From the NCBI GenBank assembly GCA_938074445.1, contig CALJEK010000001.1:62001-126000 (forward strand): 64,000 bases of DNA, given 5' to 3'. The translations under genes and the position numbers were made by a program. This DNA is from Candidatus Kryptoniota bacterium (lineage in GTDB: Bacteria > Bacteroidota > Ignavibacteria > Kryptoniales > Kryptoniaceae). This document shows, piece after piece, positions 35,434 to 44,596 of the stretch. Within the stretch, counting starts at the first letter, position 1. The number at the start of each line of letters is the position of its first letter. Under the pieces are notes generated by a model. That model searched no databases. It was not told the origin of the DNA and saw only the letters and a list, made by a program, of their open reading frames with translations.

Positions 35434-36051
35434 TTAAAATACAGGTGGTGTGAAGACTAAAAAGATATCAGCCACGTTTTCGGATAGATTTGAGATTTTA
35501 AAATTTTGCTGATTAGAGTTATAATAAGTTAAATCCGCCGTGACAGAAAGTATAAAGCTTTCGTTTTGAAAAACTTCAACTTTTTGAGCAGGGTAGTGAA
35601 TTTTTACAGCTCCATTTAAAACGGAGCCGTAAACTTTAAAGTCAATTTTAAATTCCTCTTCAAATTCTGCCCCCGGTGAAAGTGTTATTTTAACAAGTTC
35701 AATTCCCCTTGAAATATCCATCGGGATTAAGATTTGAATTGCTACTGTTTTATCTTCGTTGTAAAGTTTGAACGGACTTTTATAAATTTGCAAGTTAGGT
35801 GAGCTCGCTTCATCGTTTAGAACTTTTGCGAAGAAACTTGATAATGTTTCGCCAAACCCATAAAGTAAAATTCGGCGCAGGACCTTATAATTCAAGCTTT
35901 TTTTCCCGTTTTCAATCTGAGAGATATAAGATGATGCGTATCCAGTTGCTTCAGCTATTTCTATGATTTTTTTATCCATTGATAATCTCAAGGTTTTTAA
36001 CTGCTGAGCGATGAATTTGCCGTCAAGTTCATATTGATTTGAAGCCCTCAT
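35434..36051 (-). CDS. XRE-family regulator with cupin-like C-terminal domain
   Basis: A 205-residue DNA-binding regulator. Residues 12-70 are an XRE/Cro HTH (LKTLRLSMDKKIIEIAEATGYASSYISQIENGKKSLNYKVLRRIL) and the remainder is a beta-rich cupin-like sensor domain (LSPGAEFEEEFKIDFKVYGSVLNGAVKIHYPAQKVEVFQNESFIL). This HTH-cupin arrangement is used by regulators of small-molecule metabolism. The ligand is not known. The start overlaps the AI-2E transporter gene by 23 bases, placing it last in the long minus-strand run. Confidence 0.85.
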   Translation of the reverse strand: MRASNQYELDGKFIAQQLKTLRLSMDKKIIEIAEATGYASSYISQIENGKKSLNYKVLRRILLYGFGETLSSFFAKVLNDEASSPNLQIYKSPFKLYNEDKTVAIQILIPMDISRGIELVKITLSPGAEFEEEFKIDFKVYGSVLNGAVKIHYPAQKVEVFQNESFILSVTADLTYYNSNQQNFKISNLSENVADIFLVFTPPVF

Positions 36052-37111
36052 ACTTTGTCGCTATGATTTTGTAATGTGTTAATCCCCAGTATATTTCTTT
36101 TATCAGAACTTTTATAATTGCTTCAACTGGGATTGCGATAAGCATTCCGAACAGTCCAAACAGCTCGCCAAAAATTAAAAGCACAAAAACAACCTCAACT
36201 GGGTGCATTCCAATGGAATGTGAGTAAACAAGAGGTTGAACCACAAGGTCGTCAATTAAGTGGACTATGACAAACATTATTATTAAAGGTAGAATCATTC
36301 GTCCATCCCCGAATTGAACAACCGAAATCAAAAGAGCTGGCACAGCCCCAACGAAAGCACCGAGGTAAGGGACGAAGCTTGCAAGCCCTACGATTAATCC
36401 GATTACGAATGCGAAATTAATTCCTAAAATCGCAGAACCGATTGCGGACATAACCCCAAGGGCAGTTGCTTCAAGAACAAGACCCCGAATATAACCTGTT
36501 ACCTGTGCTTCAATTTTATCGAGAACATTTAACCCCATCTCAAAGTATTTGTTTGGTATCGCTCTTATGAGTTTCTTTTTAAATTTTTCACCGTCTTTTA
36601 AAATAAAAAAGGCGACAAATGGGGCAAGTAGAAGTTCGAGCATCGTCGTTATGGCTGATGTCAGTGCGGAGGCTGCTTTAAGTGAATACTCAGCTATAAG
36701 TGTCTGAATTTTTTGTTCAAGGTCGAGACCTTTTAAAAGAGGAATTTTTTCTTTCAGGTTTCCAACTGATGAAGCGATTATAGCATCAAGCGGAACCCTT
36801 TGAAGTTGTTCCGCAAGGGTTTTAAATTGATGAGTAAAAGCTGGTATAATGAAAACGGACGCAAAGATAAATAAAAGTAATAAACTCACAAACACTATCG
36901 CTATAGACACAATTTTTTTAAACCCCAAGCTCTCGAAATATGTCACGAGAGGATTCAATGCAACGGATAAAAAAATTGATAAAATTAGGATCAGCGAAAT
37001 GTGGATAGCAAGTGAGGCTATCCAAACTATAAGAAGCGCAATTGTTGGTATGCCGACGAAAACAAAAAACTTTTGTTTAAATGACATCTTTCCAAGATTG
37101 TTAATTTTCAA
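36029..37111 (-). CDS. AI-2E family transporter
   Basis: A 360-residue membrane protein of the PF01594-type 'AI-2E family transporter' (PerM-like). It has about eight transmembrane segments, beginning with FVFVGIPTIALLIVWIASLAIHISLILILSIFLSVALNPLV. It ends with the conserved PLVYSHSIGMHPVEVVFVLLIFGELFGLFGMLIAIPVEAIIKVL. The family is diverse: some members export AI-2, others are Na+/H+ or unknown transporters, so the substrate is not claimed. It overlaps recX by 11 bases at its start. Confidence 0.9.
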   Translation of the reverse strand: MKINNLGKMSFKQKFFVFVGIPTIALLIVWIASLAIHISLILILSIFLSVALNPLVTYFESLGFKKIVSIAIVFVSLLLLFIFASVFIIPAFTHQFKTLAEQLQRVPLDAIIASSVGNLKEKIPLLKGLDLEQKIQTLIAEYSLKAASALTSAITTMLELLLAPFVAFFILKDGEKFKKKLIRAIPNKYFEMGLNVLDKIEAQVTGYIRGLVLEATALGVMSAIGSAILGINFAFVIGLIVGLASFVPYLGAFVGAVPALLISVVQFGDGRMILPLIIMFVIVHLIDDLVVQPLVYSHSIGMHPVEVVFVLLIFGELFGLFGMLIAIPVEAIIKVLIKEIYWGLTHYKIIATKYEGFKSI

Positions 37112-37760
37112 ATTCCAAATCGTTAAAAATTTTTCTAATGACTGAATTTATCACAGCCCAATCGAAGCCACGTCTTGCTAAAAATTCGTATATTTTTCGT
37201 TTTTGCTCGCTTTTATCCCTTTTTTTCTTTTTTGATGTTTTTATTTGTTTCAGTTTTTGATTGGCAAGGTCAAGCGCTATTTCAAATTCATCAACAACAT
37301 TTTCTCTCTCTAATAAAACTTGCTCAACTACTTCATTTGAAACTCCTTTTGCAAGGAGTGCTTGCTTTAAAGCAAATTTGCCGAGCGTCTTTGAGCGGAA
37401 TCGGTCAAATACAAAACTTCTGGCGTATTCAATATCGTTAATGAAACCGTAATTTTTTATTTCCTCAACGGCTCTTGAAATTATATTCTCGTCAAATCCT
37501 TTTTGTCTTAGCCGTTCTTCAATTTCTTTTTGTGTTCTTGGTCTGGAGCTCAGAAACTTATATGCAATTTCTTTGGCGAAGATTAATTCGGATGACGATT
37601 TTATTTCGTCTATCTGTTCTTGGGTTAGTTGTTTTCCGGTTTTGATTTTAAACTTGATGATGAAATCAATATAAGACAAAATTTCGCGCCCATCGTTGAG
37701 GTAAATAATATACCAATCCTTTGTTCTTTTTTTGCGTTTTAAATTTATGACAACGGGCAT
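37101..37760 (-). CDS. recX: Regulatory protein RecX
   Basis: A 219-residue RecX family protein that modulates RecA filaments. The helical three-repeat core begins near residue 70 with AYKFLSSRPRTQKEIEERLRQKGFDENIISRAVEEIKNYGFINDIEYARSFVFDR and ends RKIYEFLARRGFDWAVINSVIRKIF. The N-terminal 60 residues carry an extra beta-rich domain (KRTKDWYIIYLNDGREILSYIDF) seen in long RecX forms. It lies 20 bases downstream of recA, the usual pairing. Confidence 0.93.
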   Translation of the reverse strand: MPVVINLKRKKRTKDWYIIYLNDGREILSYIDFIIKFKIKTGKQLTQEQIDEIKSSSELIFAKEIAYKFLSSRPRTQKEIEERLRQKGFDENIISRAVEEIKNYGFINDIEYARSFVFDRFRSKTLGKFALKQALLAKGVSNEVVEQVLLERENVVDEFEIALDLANQKLKQIKTSKKKKRDKSEQKRKIYEFLARRGFDWAVINSVIRKIFNDLEFEN

Positions 37761-37780
37761 TTTTCAGATAATTTTTGCCT

Positions 37781-38863
37781 TTATCTCTTTCTACTTGGTT
37801 TTGTCTCCGCTTGCACTTGCTCAGCTGTTTCTTCGGATTCGCTTACTTTTTGCTCTGTTGTTTCGGGCAAAAGTCCAAGTTTCTCGCGCACGAGATATTC
37901 AACTTCTTTTAAAATGTTCTCGTTTTCAGTGAAGAATTTTTTAACAGCGTCCCTCCCTTGTCCAATTCTTTCATCCTTGTATGAATACCATGAACCACTT
38001 TTTTGAATTATCCCAAGATTAACAGCGGTATCAAGAAGATCGTTTATCTTTGAAATTCCCTCATTATAAAGTATGTCAAACTCAGCTTCTTTAAAAGGTG
38101 GTGCAACCTTGTTTTTTACAACTTTAACTCTGACCCTATTTCCGATTATTTCTTGACCTTCTTTTATCACATCAATTTTTCTTATATCAAGTCTGACCGC
38201 TGCATAGAATTTCAAGGCGTACCCACCGGTTGTCGTTTCTGGGTTTCCGAACATAACCCCAATTTTACTTCTCAACTGATTTGTGAAGATAACGCTTGTA
38301 TTTGACTTACTAATTGCTGCTGCAAGCTTTCTCAGGGCTTGTGACATAAGTCGGGCTTGCGCACCCATTGTTGCATCTCCCATTTCCCCTTCAACTTCAG
38401 CTCTTGGGACGAGGGCAGCAACGGAGTCAATTACTACGACATCGATTGCTCCGCTTCTTACGAGTGCTTCAACTATTTCTAAGGCTTGTTCTCCAAATTC
38501 TGGTTGTGAGAGAAGTAAATTACTTACATCAACCCCAAGACGTTTAGCGTAATTTAAATCAAGGGCATGCTCTGCGTCAATAAATGCAGCAAGCCCACCT
38601 CTCTTTTGTGCCTCAGCTATTATGTGAAGGCAGAGAGTTGTCTTACCTGATGCTTCAGGTCCGAAAATTTCCGTTATCCTTCCCCTTGGAACACCACCGA
38701 TTCCAATTGCCCAATCAAGTGAAATTGAACCAGTGGGTATCGCTTCAACTTTTGCAATCGGACCTTCGCCCAAGCGCATTATTGCACCTTTGCCATACTC
38801 TTTCTCGATTTGTTGAATTGTTGTTTGAAGTATTTTTAGTTTTTCGCTTTTGTCCACCGCCAT
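37781..38863 (-). CDS. recA: Recombinase RecA
   Basis: A 360-residue RecA. Motifs in order: [36 protein letters not shown] with Walker A GPEASGKT (about 68-75), [31 protein letters not shown] (Walker B), the L2 loop [23 protein letters not shown] and the acidic C-terminal tail that modulates DNA binding. No intein. A GGGAG ribosome site precedes the ATG. The order cinA-thpR-recA-recX is a recurrent repair/competence arrangement. No clear LexA box was seen just upstream. Confidence 0.98.
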   Translation of the reverse strand: MAVDKSEKLKILQTTIQQIEKEYGKGAIMRLGEGPIAKVEAIPTGSISLDWAIGIGGVPRGRITEIFGPEASGKTTLCLHIIAEAQKRGGLAAFIDAEHALDLNYAKRLGVDVSNLLLSQPEFGEQALEIVEALVRSGAIDVVVIDSVAALVPRAEVEGEMGDATMGAQARLMSQALRKLAAAISKSNTSVIFTNQLRSKIGVMFGNPETTTGGYALKFYAAVRLDIRKIDVIKEGQEIIGNRVRVKVVKNKVAPPFKEAEFDILYNEGISKINDLLDTAVNLGIIQKSGSWYSYKDERIGQGRDAVKKFFTENENILKEVEYLVREKLGLLPETTEQKVSESEETAEQVQAETKPSRKR

Positions 38864-38876
38864 TTTAAATCACTCC

Positions 38877-39440
38877 CTATATTAATTTAATTTTTCTTAA
38901 AACCGTATAAACCGAACCGCTCGGTTTAAGGTCGCTTTTCATTATCAAAACTTCTGCAACCTCACCTGTCCTTGCTTCAAAATTAATATTTTCTATCTTT
39001 TTAATCAAACTTGAAATGTTTCTGGCTTTTTTAACTCTGCCAAGAGTTATGTGTGGATGATATTCTTTATTTTCTTTTTCAAAGCCAAATTCGCTCATTT
39101 TTTCTTCAACTACTTTCTGAAGTTCAGAAAGTTTTCCAGTTGGGTCTTCGCACCCAATCCATATAACTCGTGGATTTTTAAAATCTGGGAAAGCGCCAAT
39201 CCCTTTGTAAACAACAGGAAATTTACCAAATCCAGTTAAACTCTCACTCAAAATCTTATAAATCGAATCGATCATCTCCTCATTTACATCACCAAGAAAT
39301 TTTAAAGTTATGTGAAATTTTTCTTTCCCTTCCCATTTGATGCCCTCGCCTGCTGATTTAATTAGTTCTTTCTCAACTTCAAAAATTTCATCTTTAATTT
39401 TCTCAGGCACATCTATAGCGATAAACGTTCTTATCTTCAT
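38877..39440 (-). CDS. thpR: RNA 2',3'-cyclic phosphodiesterase ThpR
   Basis: A 187-residue 2H phosphoesterase. The two signature H-x-T motifs are visible: FHITLKFLG near residue 43 and HPHITLGRVK near residue 127. Family members hydrolyse 2',3'-cyclic phosphate RNA ends and are often annotated LigT. The gene lies between cinA (4-base overlap) and recA (13 bases), the common cinA-ligT-recA order. In a genome that also encodes RtcA (61491-62555), it could relate to RNA end processing, but genomic co-occurrence is the only basis. Confidence 0.93.
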   Translation of the reverse strand: MKIRTFIAIDVPEKIKDEIFEVEKELIKSAGEGIKWEGKEKFHITLKFLGDVNEEMIDSIYKILSESLTGFGKFPVVYKGIGAFPDFKNPRVIWIGCEDPTGKLSELQKVVEEKMSEFGFEKENKEYHPHITLGRVKKARNISSLIKKIENINFEARTGEVAEVLIMKSDLKPSGSVYTVLRKIKLI

Positions 39441-40687
39441 ATCTCAATCCCAAGTAGTTTTCTTCTTAAAATTTCAAGCGCCATCTGCGCTGCTCTTTGT
39501 TTATTTTCAAGCCGGTCGTCACCAAACCTAAATTCTTTTGCGAAAGTTTCATTTTTATCCGAATATCCTATCCATACAAGTCCAACGGGCTTTGTTGGTG
39601 TTGCTCCTGTTGGACCTGCTATCCCAGTTGTTGATATCCCGATGTCTGCTCCAGAAATTTCTCTTACCCCTTTAGCCATCGCTTCTGCAACCTCCCGACT
39701 TACAGCGCCATAGTTCTTTATAAGTTCCTCTGGGACACCGAGTATTTGAATCTTTGCCTTATTGCTATATGCGACAACCCCCTGCTCGAAATATTTTGAG
39801 CTTCCGGGAACGTTTGTGATTCTATCTGCAATTAATCCGCCTGTACATGATTCAGCGATTGCAAGTTTGAGACCTTTTTCAGTTAGTAATCTTCCAACCA
39901 CTTCTTCAAGTTCTTCATCATCAATTCCATAGATATATTTGTTGACTTTATCTCTAATTTTTCCCTCCGCCTCACTTATTAAATTATCCGCCTCGCTTTG
40001 GCTTTTTGTTTCAACCGTTATTCTAATTTTAACTCCAAGAGCTGATGGTAGAAAGGCAACTTTACAAAATTCTTCAATCTCTTCAACCGTATCTTTCAAT
40101 TTTTCGTAAAGGTGGGCTTCGGGAATCCCGGTTGTTTTTAAAACCCTTTGTTTTATCACAAGCCCTTTTGCCTTTTGAGAAAGGTAGTTTATCACGAAGT
40201 TTTCCATCATCCCCATCATCTCTTTTGGAACACCGGGCATTACAATGACGGTCTTTCCCTGCTCCTCGAACAAAAATCCAGGTGCGGTTCCCCAGTAATT
40301 TGTTATTATCTTCGCTTTTCTTGGAACAAAGGCTTGGGATTTGTTTGCTTCATTTATTTCTGTTCGTCCTCGCTTCGCAAGGAATTCTTTAACTTGGTTT
40401 AAAACATCCTCATTAAAAACAAGGTCGGTATTGAAAAATTTACAGACCGCATTTTTCGTGACATCGTCATGAGTTGGACCGAGTCCACCAGTTAATATTA
40501 CGACATCAAAATTATTAAGGGCATATTCAAGCTCTTCAATTATCTCTTTTTCAACATCTCCGACTGATACAATTCTTGCAACATTTATCCCTATCTCAGA
40601 AAGTTTTTTCCCTATATAACTTGCGTTTGTGTTTATGACTTGACCTATGAGGAGCTCGTCACCAATTGTTATTATTTCAGCGCGCAT
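39437..40687 (-). CDS. cinA: CinA family nicotinamide-nucleotide amidase
   Basis: A 416-residue two-domain CinA. The N-terminal MoaB/COG1058 domain (residues 1-170) has AEIITIGDELLIGQVINTNASYIGKKL and LTGGLGPTHDDVTK. The C-terminal amidase domain (about 255-410) has LKLAIAESCTGGLIADRITNVPGSSKYFEQGVVAYSNKAK and ADIGISTTGIAGPTG. It recycles NMN and, in some bacteria, is competence-induced along with recA. Length is normal. It begins 17 bases after pgpA and overlaps thpR by four bases. Confidence 0.95.
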   Translation of the reverse strand: MRAEIITIGDELLIGQVINTNASYIGKKLSEIGINVARIVSVGDVEKEIIEELEYALNNFDVVILTGGLGPTHDDVTKNAVCKFFNTDLVFNEDVLNQVKEFLAKRGRTEINEANKSQAFVPRKAKIITNYWGTAPGFLFEEQGKTVIVMPGVPKEMMGMMENFVINYLSQKAKGLVIKQRVLKTTGIPEAHLYEKLKDTVEEIEEFCKVAFLPSALGVKIRITVETKSQSEADNLISEAEGKIRDKVNKYIYGIDDEELEEVVGRLLTEKGLKLAIAESCTGGLIADRITNVPGSSKYFEQGVVAYSNKAKIQILGVPEELIKNYGAVSREVAEAMAKGVREISGADIGISTTGIAGPTGATPTKPVGLVWIGYSDKNETFAKEFRFGDDRLENKQRAAQMALEILRRKLLGIEI

Positions 40688-40704
40688 TTTTTTTAGTTTG
40701 ATTT

Positions 40705-41190
40705 TTATTTCAGAAATACTTTCCAGATAATTTGTGTTAAAACGTTTGCGTAAATTCCTGCGATTACATCATCCATCATAATTCCAAAGCCACCTTTTAA
40801 ACGATCAAATGTTCTCGCTGGCGGTGGTTTGACTACATCCATAAGTCTGAAAATTAAAAATGCAGTTAGAACAGTCCCCAGTTTTTTCTCTATGAATAAA
40901 AGTGAAATCCACATCCCGACGATCTCATCAATTACGACAACGGGCGGATCATGACCGTTTCTTCGCTCAAATTCTGTAGACGTGAATACCCCAAGGATGA
41001 AGAAAAGAATTGAGATTATCAAAAGGTTAAGATTTGAGTTCAAAAAGAACCAGTAAATTAAAATCCCAATCAAGCTTCCCGCTGTGCCTGGGGCAATTGG
41101 TGAATAGCCAGAAAGAAAACCAGTAGCTATGAGCTTTGAGAAAAGTGAAATTCTATATTGATTCCGAAGCCCTTTTTCCCGCTGTGACAT
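40705..41190 (-). CDS. pgpA: Phosphatidylglycerophosphatase A
   Basis: A 161-residue membrane phosphatase that converts phosphatidylglycerol phosphate to phosphatidylglycerol. PgpA signatures: GFLSGYSPIAPGTAGSLIGI, the DPPVVVIDEIVGMW active segment and FDRLKGGFGIMMDDVIAGIYANV. About three transmembrane helices. The 38-base overlap with pgsA, the enzyme making its substrate, indicates strong coupling of the two consecutive steps. Confidence 0.95.
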   Translation of the reverse strand: MSQREKGLRNQYRISLFSKLIATGFLSGYSPIAPGTAGSLIGILIYWFFLNSNLNLLIISILFFILGVFTSTEFERRNGHDPPVVVIDEIVGMWISLLFIEKKLGTVLTAFLIFRLMDVVKPPPARTFDRLKGGFGIMMDDVIAGIYANVLTQIIWKVFLK

Positions 41191-41758
41191 AAAAAGTTTT
41201 AATTATCTTCCAGTTGTCATAAAGATATGCTATACCAGTCCACAGTGTCAACAAAGTTATGAAAAGCATAACCCAGTATATCAAGGTTGGATTCAAAAGT
41301 GAAGCGTCAAAATTTACACCTTCGAAACTTAAATTAATAACATAGACGAAGAGAAGATAGTAAATAAAGCTCATCTGAATAAACGTTTTAACCTTTGCTC
41401 CCTTTGTTGTTATGACGGGTTTATTTTTTAATTCGGCATATGACCTTAAAAGTGTTATTAATATATCTCGAATCACTATTATAGCCACCATCCAAGTTTC
41501 AACCAACCTGAGCGAGGCAAATGAAATGAAAGCAGATGAGGTTAAAATTTTATCCGCAAGTGGGTCCATAAATCTTCCCCAGCGTGTTATATGCCCAAAT
41601 TTTCTCGCAATCCAACCATCATACCAATCGGTCAGTGCAGCTATAACATAAACAAGCAAAGATAGTTGCTTATAAAAAACATTCTCGGATAGAAGCAAAG
41701 CGACGAAGATTGGAGAAAGGACAATTCGCAAGATTGTTAAATGATTCGGCAACGTCAT
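41153..41758 (-). CDS. pgsA: CDP-diacylglycerol-glycerol-3-phosphate phosphatidyltransferase
   Basis: A CDP-alcohol phosphotransferase of 201 residues from ATG 41758, starting MTLPNHLTILRIVLSPIF, the usual N-terminus. A longer frame back to TTG 41818 adds only 20 atypical residues, so I rejected it. The D-G-x2-A-R-x8-G-x3-D-x3-D motif is complete in YDGWIARKFGHITRWGRFMDPLADK. Five to six membrane segments follow. It makes phosphatidylglycerol phosphate, which PgpA then dephosphorylates. The C-terminus overlaps pgpA. Confidence 0.94.
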   Translation of the reverse strand: MTLPNHLTILRIVLSPIFVALLLSENVFYKQLSLLVYVIAALTDWYDGWIARKFGHITRWGRFMDPLADKILTSSAFISFASLRLVETWMVAIIVIRDILITLLRSYAELKNKPVITTKGAKVKTFIQMSFIYYLLFVYVINLSFEGVNFDASLLNPTLIYWVMLFITLLTLWTGIAYLYDNWKIIKTFYVTAGKRASESI

Positions 41759-41828
41759 TCGATAACGATTTTTATTCGCGACCTGAAATAAGTTAATAAC
41801 TATTTTAGTTAAATTCAAGCGAATACAA

Positions 41829-42959
41829 TCAATCTGGAACTGTGCCCCGCTCAGCTATTTGCCTGAATTCACTGTTAAACTGCGACAGTTTCTTGTCAAC
41901 TTCAAAATATTTCGATTGAGCGTTGTTTATGTGTTTTCCAAGTGTCTCGAACTCGCGCATCACCACATCGAATTCCGAAAGGAGTTTAGACAATGAGTTA
42001 AGAATTTGATGGACGTTTTTTTCAAATTGAATCGCTTTAAAACCTATATTGAAAATTCTTAACTGCGCATATAAAACGCTTGGGGATGCGGGTATAACTT
42101 TTCTATCAAGCATATAGCTTAAAACCTCGCCTTCTTTGTCCGTTATAAGTTCGTAATATACACTTTCAGATGGGATATACATCATCGCGAAATCGAACGT
42201 ATTTTCTGTCGGCTGAATATAATTTTGTGCAATTTCCTCAACCCTTTTCTTGACATCTTTTATAAATTCAAGTTTTAATTTCCTTCTCTCGGCTTCGTCT
42301 TTGGACTCGAGCATTTTTCGATAATTATCGAGTGGAAATTTTGAGTCAATCGAAAGCAATTTATCGTTAATTCTTATTATCGCGTCGACTTTCTTTTTGT
42401 TTTTGAATTCAAACTGAAATTCATAGTATTCTTTAGGCAGTATATCCCTGATCATATTTTCGAGCATTATTTCTCCAAATCTTCCCCTAAACTGTTGAAT
42501 GCTAAAGAGGTCCTCAAGTTTTGCTATGCTTTGACCGATATTTTTAATTTGATTTGCCCCTTCTTTCATTTCGCCAACTTGTTTCATAAGTTCAGATATA
42601 ATTCTTGACGCGTTATCAAGGCGTTGATTTACTTGTCCTGTTGACTCAGTTATAGTTTGAAGATTGCTTGTAACTGTTCCAACCATCTGCGTGATCGCCT
42701 GGTTAACATGGGTTGATAAGTAAGAAATGCTGTTATCAAGTTTTTGGTTCAGTTGAAGCGTGACAGCGTTAACATGATTGCTTATGTTTTGTATTTGTGA
42801 GTTCACATTTTGAACTGTTCCCTGCAACTGTTGAATAAATTCAAGTCGAAGATTTGAAACCTCCTGTTTCCACAAATCTGATGATTTTTGAAGTTGCCGA
42901 AATAGAAAAACTAAAACAACAAAGATGATTACAATACCGACTGTGAGAATTATCTCCAT
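41829..42959 (-). CDS. rmuC: DNA recombination protein RmuC
   Basis: A 376-residue RmuC. An N-terminal membrane anchor (residues 3-22, ILTVGIVIIFVVLVFLF) is followed by a long coiled-coil (about 30-145). The C-terminal PD-(D/E)xK-like domain contains RGRFGEIMLENMIRDILPKEYYEFQFEFKNKKKVDAIIRINDKLLSIDSKFPLDNYRKMLE and FAMMYIPSESVYYEL. It limits certain DNA inversions in E. coli and has recently been linked to anti-phage nuclease activity. The gene is 17 bases after the SPFH gene. Confidence 0.93.
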   Translation of the reverse strand: MEIILTVGIVIIFVVLVFLFRQLQKSSDLWKQEVSNLRLEFIQQLQGTVQNVNSQIQNISNHVNAVTLQLNQKLDNSISYLSTHVNQAITQMVGTVTSNLQTITESTGQVNQRLDNASRIISELMKQVGEMKEGANQIKNIGQSIAKLEDLFSIQQFRGRFGEIMLENMIRDILPKEYYEFQFEFKNKKKVDAIIRINDKLLSIDSKFPLDNYRKMLESKDEAERRKLKLEFIKDVKKRVEEIAQNYIQPTENTFDFAMMYIPSESVYYELITDKEGEVLSYMLDRKVIPASPSVLYAQLRIFNIGFKAIQFEKNVHQILNSLSKLLSEFDVVMREFETLGKHINNAQSKYFEVDKKLSQFNSEFRQIAERGTVPD

Positions 42960-42976
42960 GCTTTGCCTCCATTACT

Positions 42977-43828
42977 TTATGGTTGAACTATGATCGGAAG
43001 CCCAGATTTATCTCCCAGAATTATAAATTTTGTGTTTGGTGACTTGGCAAGTTCATTGACAGTTTCAAGCGCTTTCCATTTTAATAGTCTTTCATCAATA
43101 CCCTGGCGAACTATGTTTTGGAAATCGGCGATTCCTTGGGCTTCAATCCTTTTCCTTTTTGCTTCCTGCTCTTCCCTCAATATAACGAATTTCATCCTTT
43201 CGGCTTCTTGTTCCGCTGCAAGCTTATTGTTTATCGCTTGCTGAACTTGCTCTGGAAGGACGATCTTTCTTAACAACACTGCTTCGACAATTATGCCTCT
43301 TGTCCTTAAAGCTTTATCAAGTTCATTAAAAATCTGTCCAGCTATCACCTCTCGACCAGATGTGTAAAGTTCTTTAGCCTCGTGATAAACTGTCACATTC
43401 CTTATCGCTGATCTTAGCATTGGGACTATAAGCACAGCATCGTAATTTTCACCAAGCGTTCTATAAATATCACTTGCCATTGTCGGCTCTATATGGTATA
43501 GGAGCGAAACCTCAAGCCCAACGCTTAATCCTTCTTTACTTGGAACTTCAGCATGTTCAAAAATTTCTTGTGTTCTTATTGACATCGTATGTAGAGATTT
43601 TAAAGGATTTATTAGATGTAGCCCTTCCGGTAGCTCTTCCGAATCAACCTTTCCAAATAAGGTTAACACTCCGACATGTCCAGCAGGGACAGTTACGACG
43701 GAGCCGAAAAGCAATCCAATTATCAAAACGGCAATTGAAATCGGGATAGTTTGTTTTGTCCTCCCAGTAATTGAGCCGTAGATTGAAATTCCAGCTGCAG
43801 CTATAAGTGCGATGATTATCGGCGTCAT
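42977..43828 (-). CDS. SPFH/prohibitin family membrane protein
   Basis: A 283-residue prohibitin-like protein. Two N-terminal hydrophobic segments (residues 2-18 and 28-47) precede the SPFH domain (VTVPAGHVGVLTLFGKV...GLHLINPLKSLHTMSIRTQEIFEHAEVPSKEGLSVGLEVSLLYHI). A coiled-coil rich in Glu/Lys follows (NKLAAEQEAERMKFVILREEQEAKRKRIEAQGIADFQNIV). Such proteins form large membrane cages that, as HflKC, modulate FtsH proteolysis; a single gene here suggests prohibitin-like function. It begins the minus-strand run, divergent from folE. Confidence 0.9.
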   Translation of the reverse strand: MTPIIIALIAAAGISIYGSITGRTKQTIPISIAVLIIGLLFGSVVTVPAGHVGVLTLFGKVDSEELPEGLHLINPLKSLHTMSIRTQEIFEHAEVPSKEGLSVGLEVSLLYHIEPTMASDIYRTLGENYDAVLIVPMLRSAIRNVTVYHEAKELYTSGREVIAGQIFNELDKALRTRGIIVEAVLLRKIVLPEQVQQAINNKLAAEQEAERMKFVILREEQEAKRKRIEAQGIADFQNIVRQGIDERLLKWKALETVNELAKSPNTKFIILGDKSGLPIIVQP

Positions 43829-43971
43829 CTCAAAGTCACCCCTTATTTTTTATTTTTAACTTACGTAAGGAATTTATAAATTTTAAACCTGATAAAAAAC
43901 TTTGGGCTATTGGAACATAAAGGCGCTTTTTTGCTGTTTTTCTAATAAAAACAAAAATTGAGGTTCAAATT

Positions 43972-44577
43972 ATGAACGAAAATAGAAAGGGGCAAGCTGT
44001 TCAAAATAAACTTGAGATTGAGAAAATCGCCAGTTTAGTAAAAGAGTTTCTCATTGAGATAGGTGAAGACCCAGAGAGAGAGGGTTTAAAGAGAACACCA
44101 ATACGTGTTGCCGAAGCATTTGAATATTTTACAAAAGGTTATCGCGAGGATATAGAAAAAGTTCTGAACGGCGCGATTTTCAATGAAAAATATAACGAAA
44201 TGGTTGTAGTTAAAAATATCGACTTCTTCAGTTTGTGTGAACATCACCTTCTTCCTTTTTATGGGAAAGTTCACATCGCTTATATCCCGAACGGGAAGAT
44301 AGTTGGATTAAGCAAAATTCCAAGGATTGTTGAAGTATTCAGTCGTCGTCTTCAAGTTCAGGAAAGACTAACCCAACAAATTGCAGATACATTGAATGAG
44401 TATTTGAGTCCTAAAGGGGTTGCTGTTGTAATTGAAGCAAGACATCTTTGTATGATAATGCGAGGAGTTGAAAAGCAAAATTCCGTTGCGACGACAAGCG
44501 CGATGCATGGTATTTTTGTGGAAGATGCTAAAACAAGAGACGAGTTCATGCATTTGATAAGTCAAGATTTAACATAA
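43972..44577 (+). CDS. folE: GTP cyclohydrolase I
   Basis: A 201-residue enzyme of type I. It converts GTP to 7,8-dihydroneopterin triphosphate at the head of folate synthesis. Motifs: [22 protein letters not shown], the zinc-ligand segment [22 protein letters not shown] with Cys-His, [24 protein letters not shown] and the second Cys in [16 protein letters not shown]. Length is normal. GAGG lies nine bases before the ATG. It leads a four-gene operon with an SDR, a ferredoxin reductase and a dehydrogenase. Confidence 0.97.
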   Translation: MNENRKGQAVQNKLEIEKIASLVKEFLIEIGEDPEREGLKRTPIRVAEAFEYFTKGYREDIEKVLNGAIFNEKYNEMVVVKNIDFFSLCEHHLLPFYGKVHIAYIPNGKIVGLSKIPRIVEVFSRRLQVQERLTQQIADTLNEYLSPKGVAVVIEARHLCMIMRGVEKQNSVATTSAMHGIFVEDAKTRDEFMHLISQDLT

Positions 44578-44596
44578 AACAAAACATAGGTTAAAA

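Noticed and set aside
41759-41818. 20-residue TTG extension of pgsA
   Set aside because: Family N-terminus begins at MTLPNHLTIL; extension has no support.
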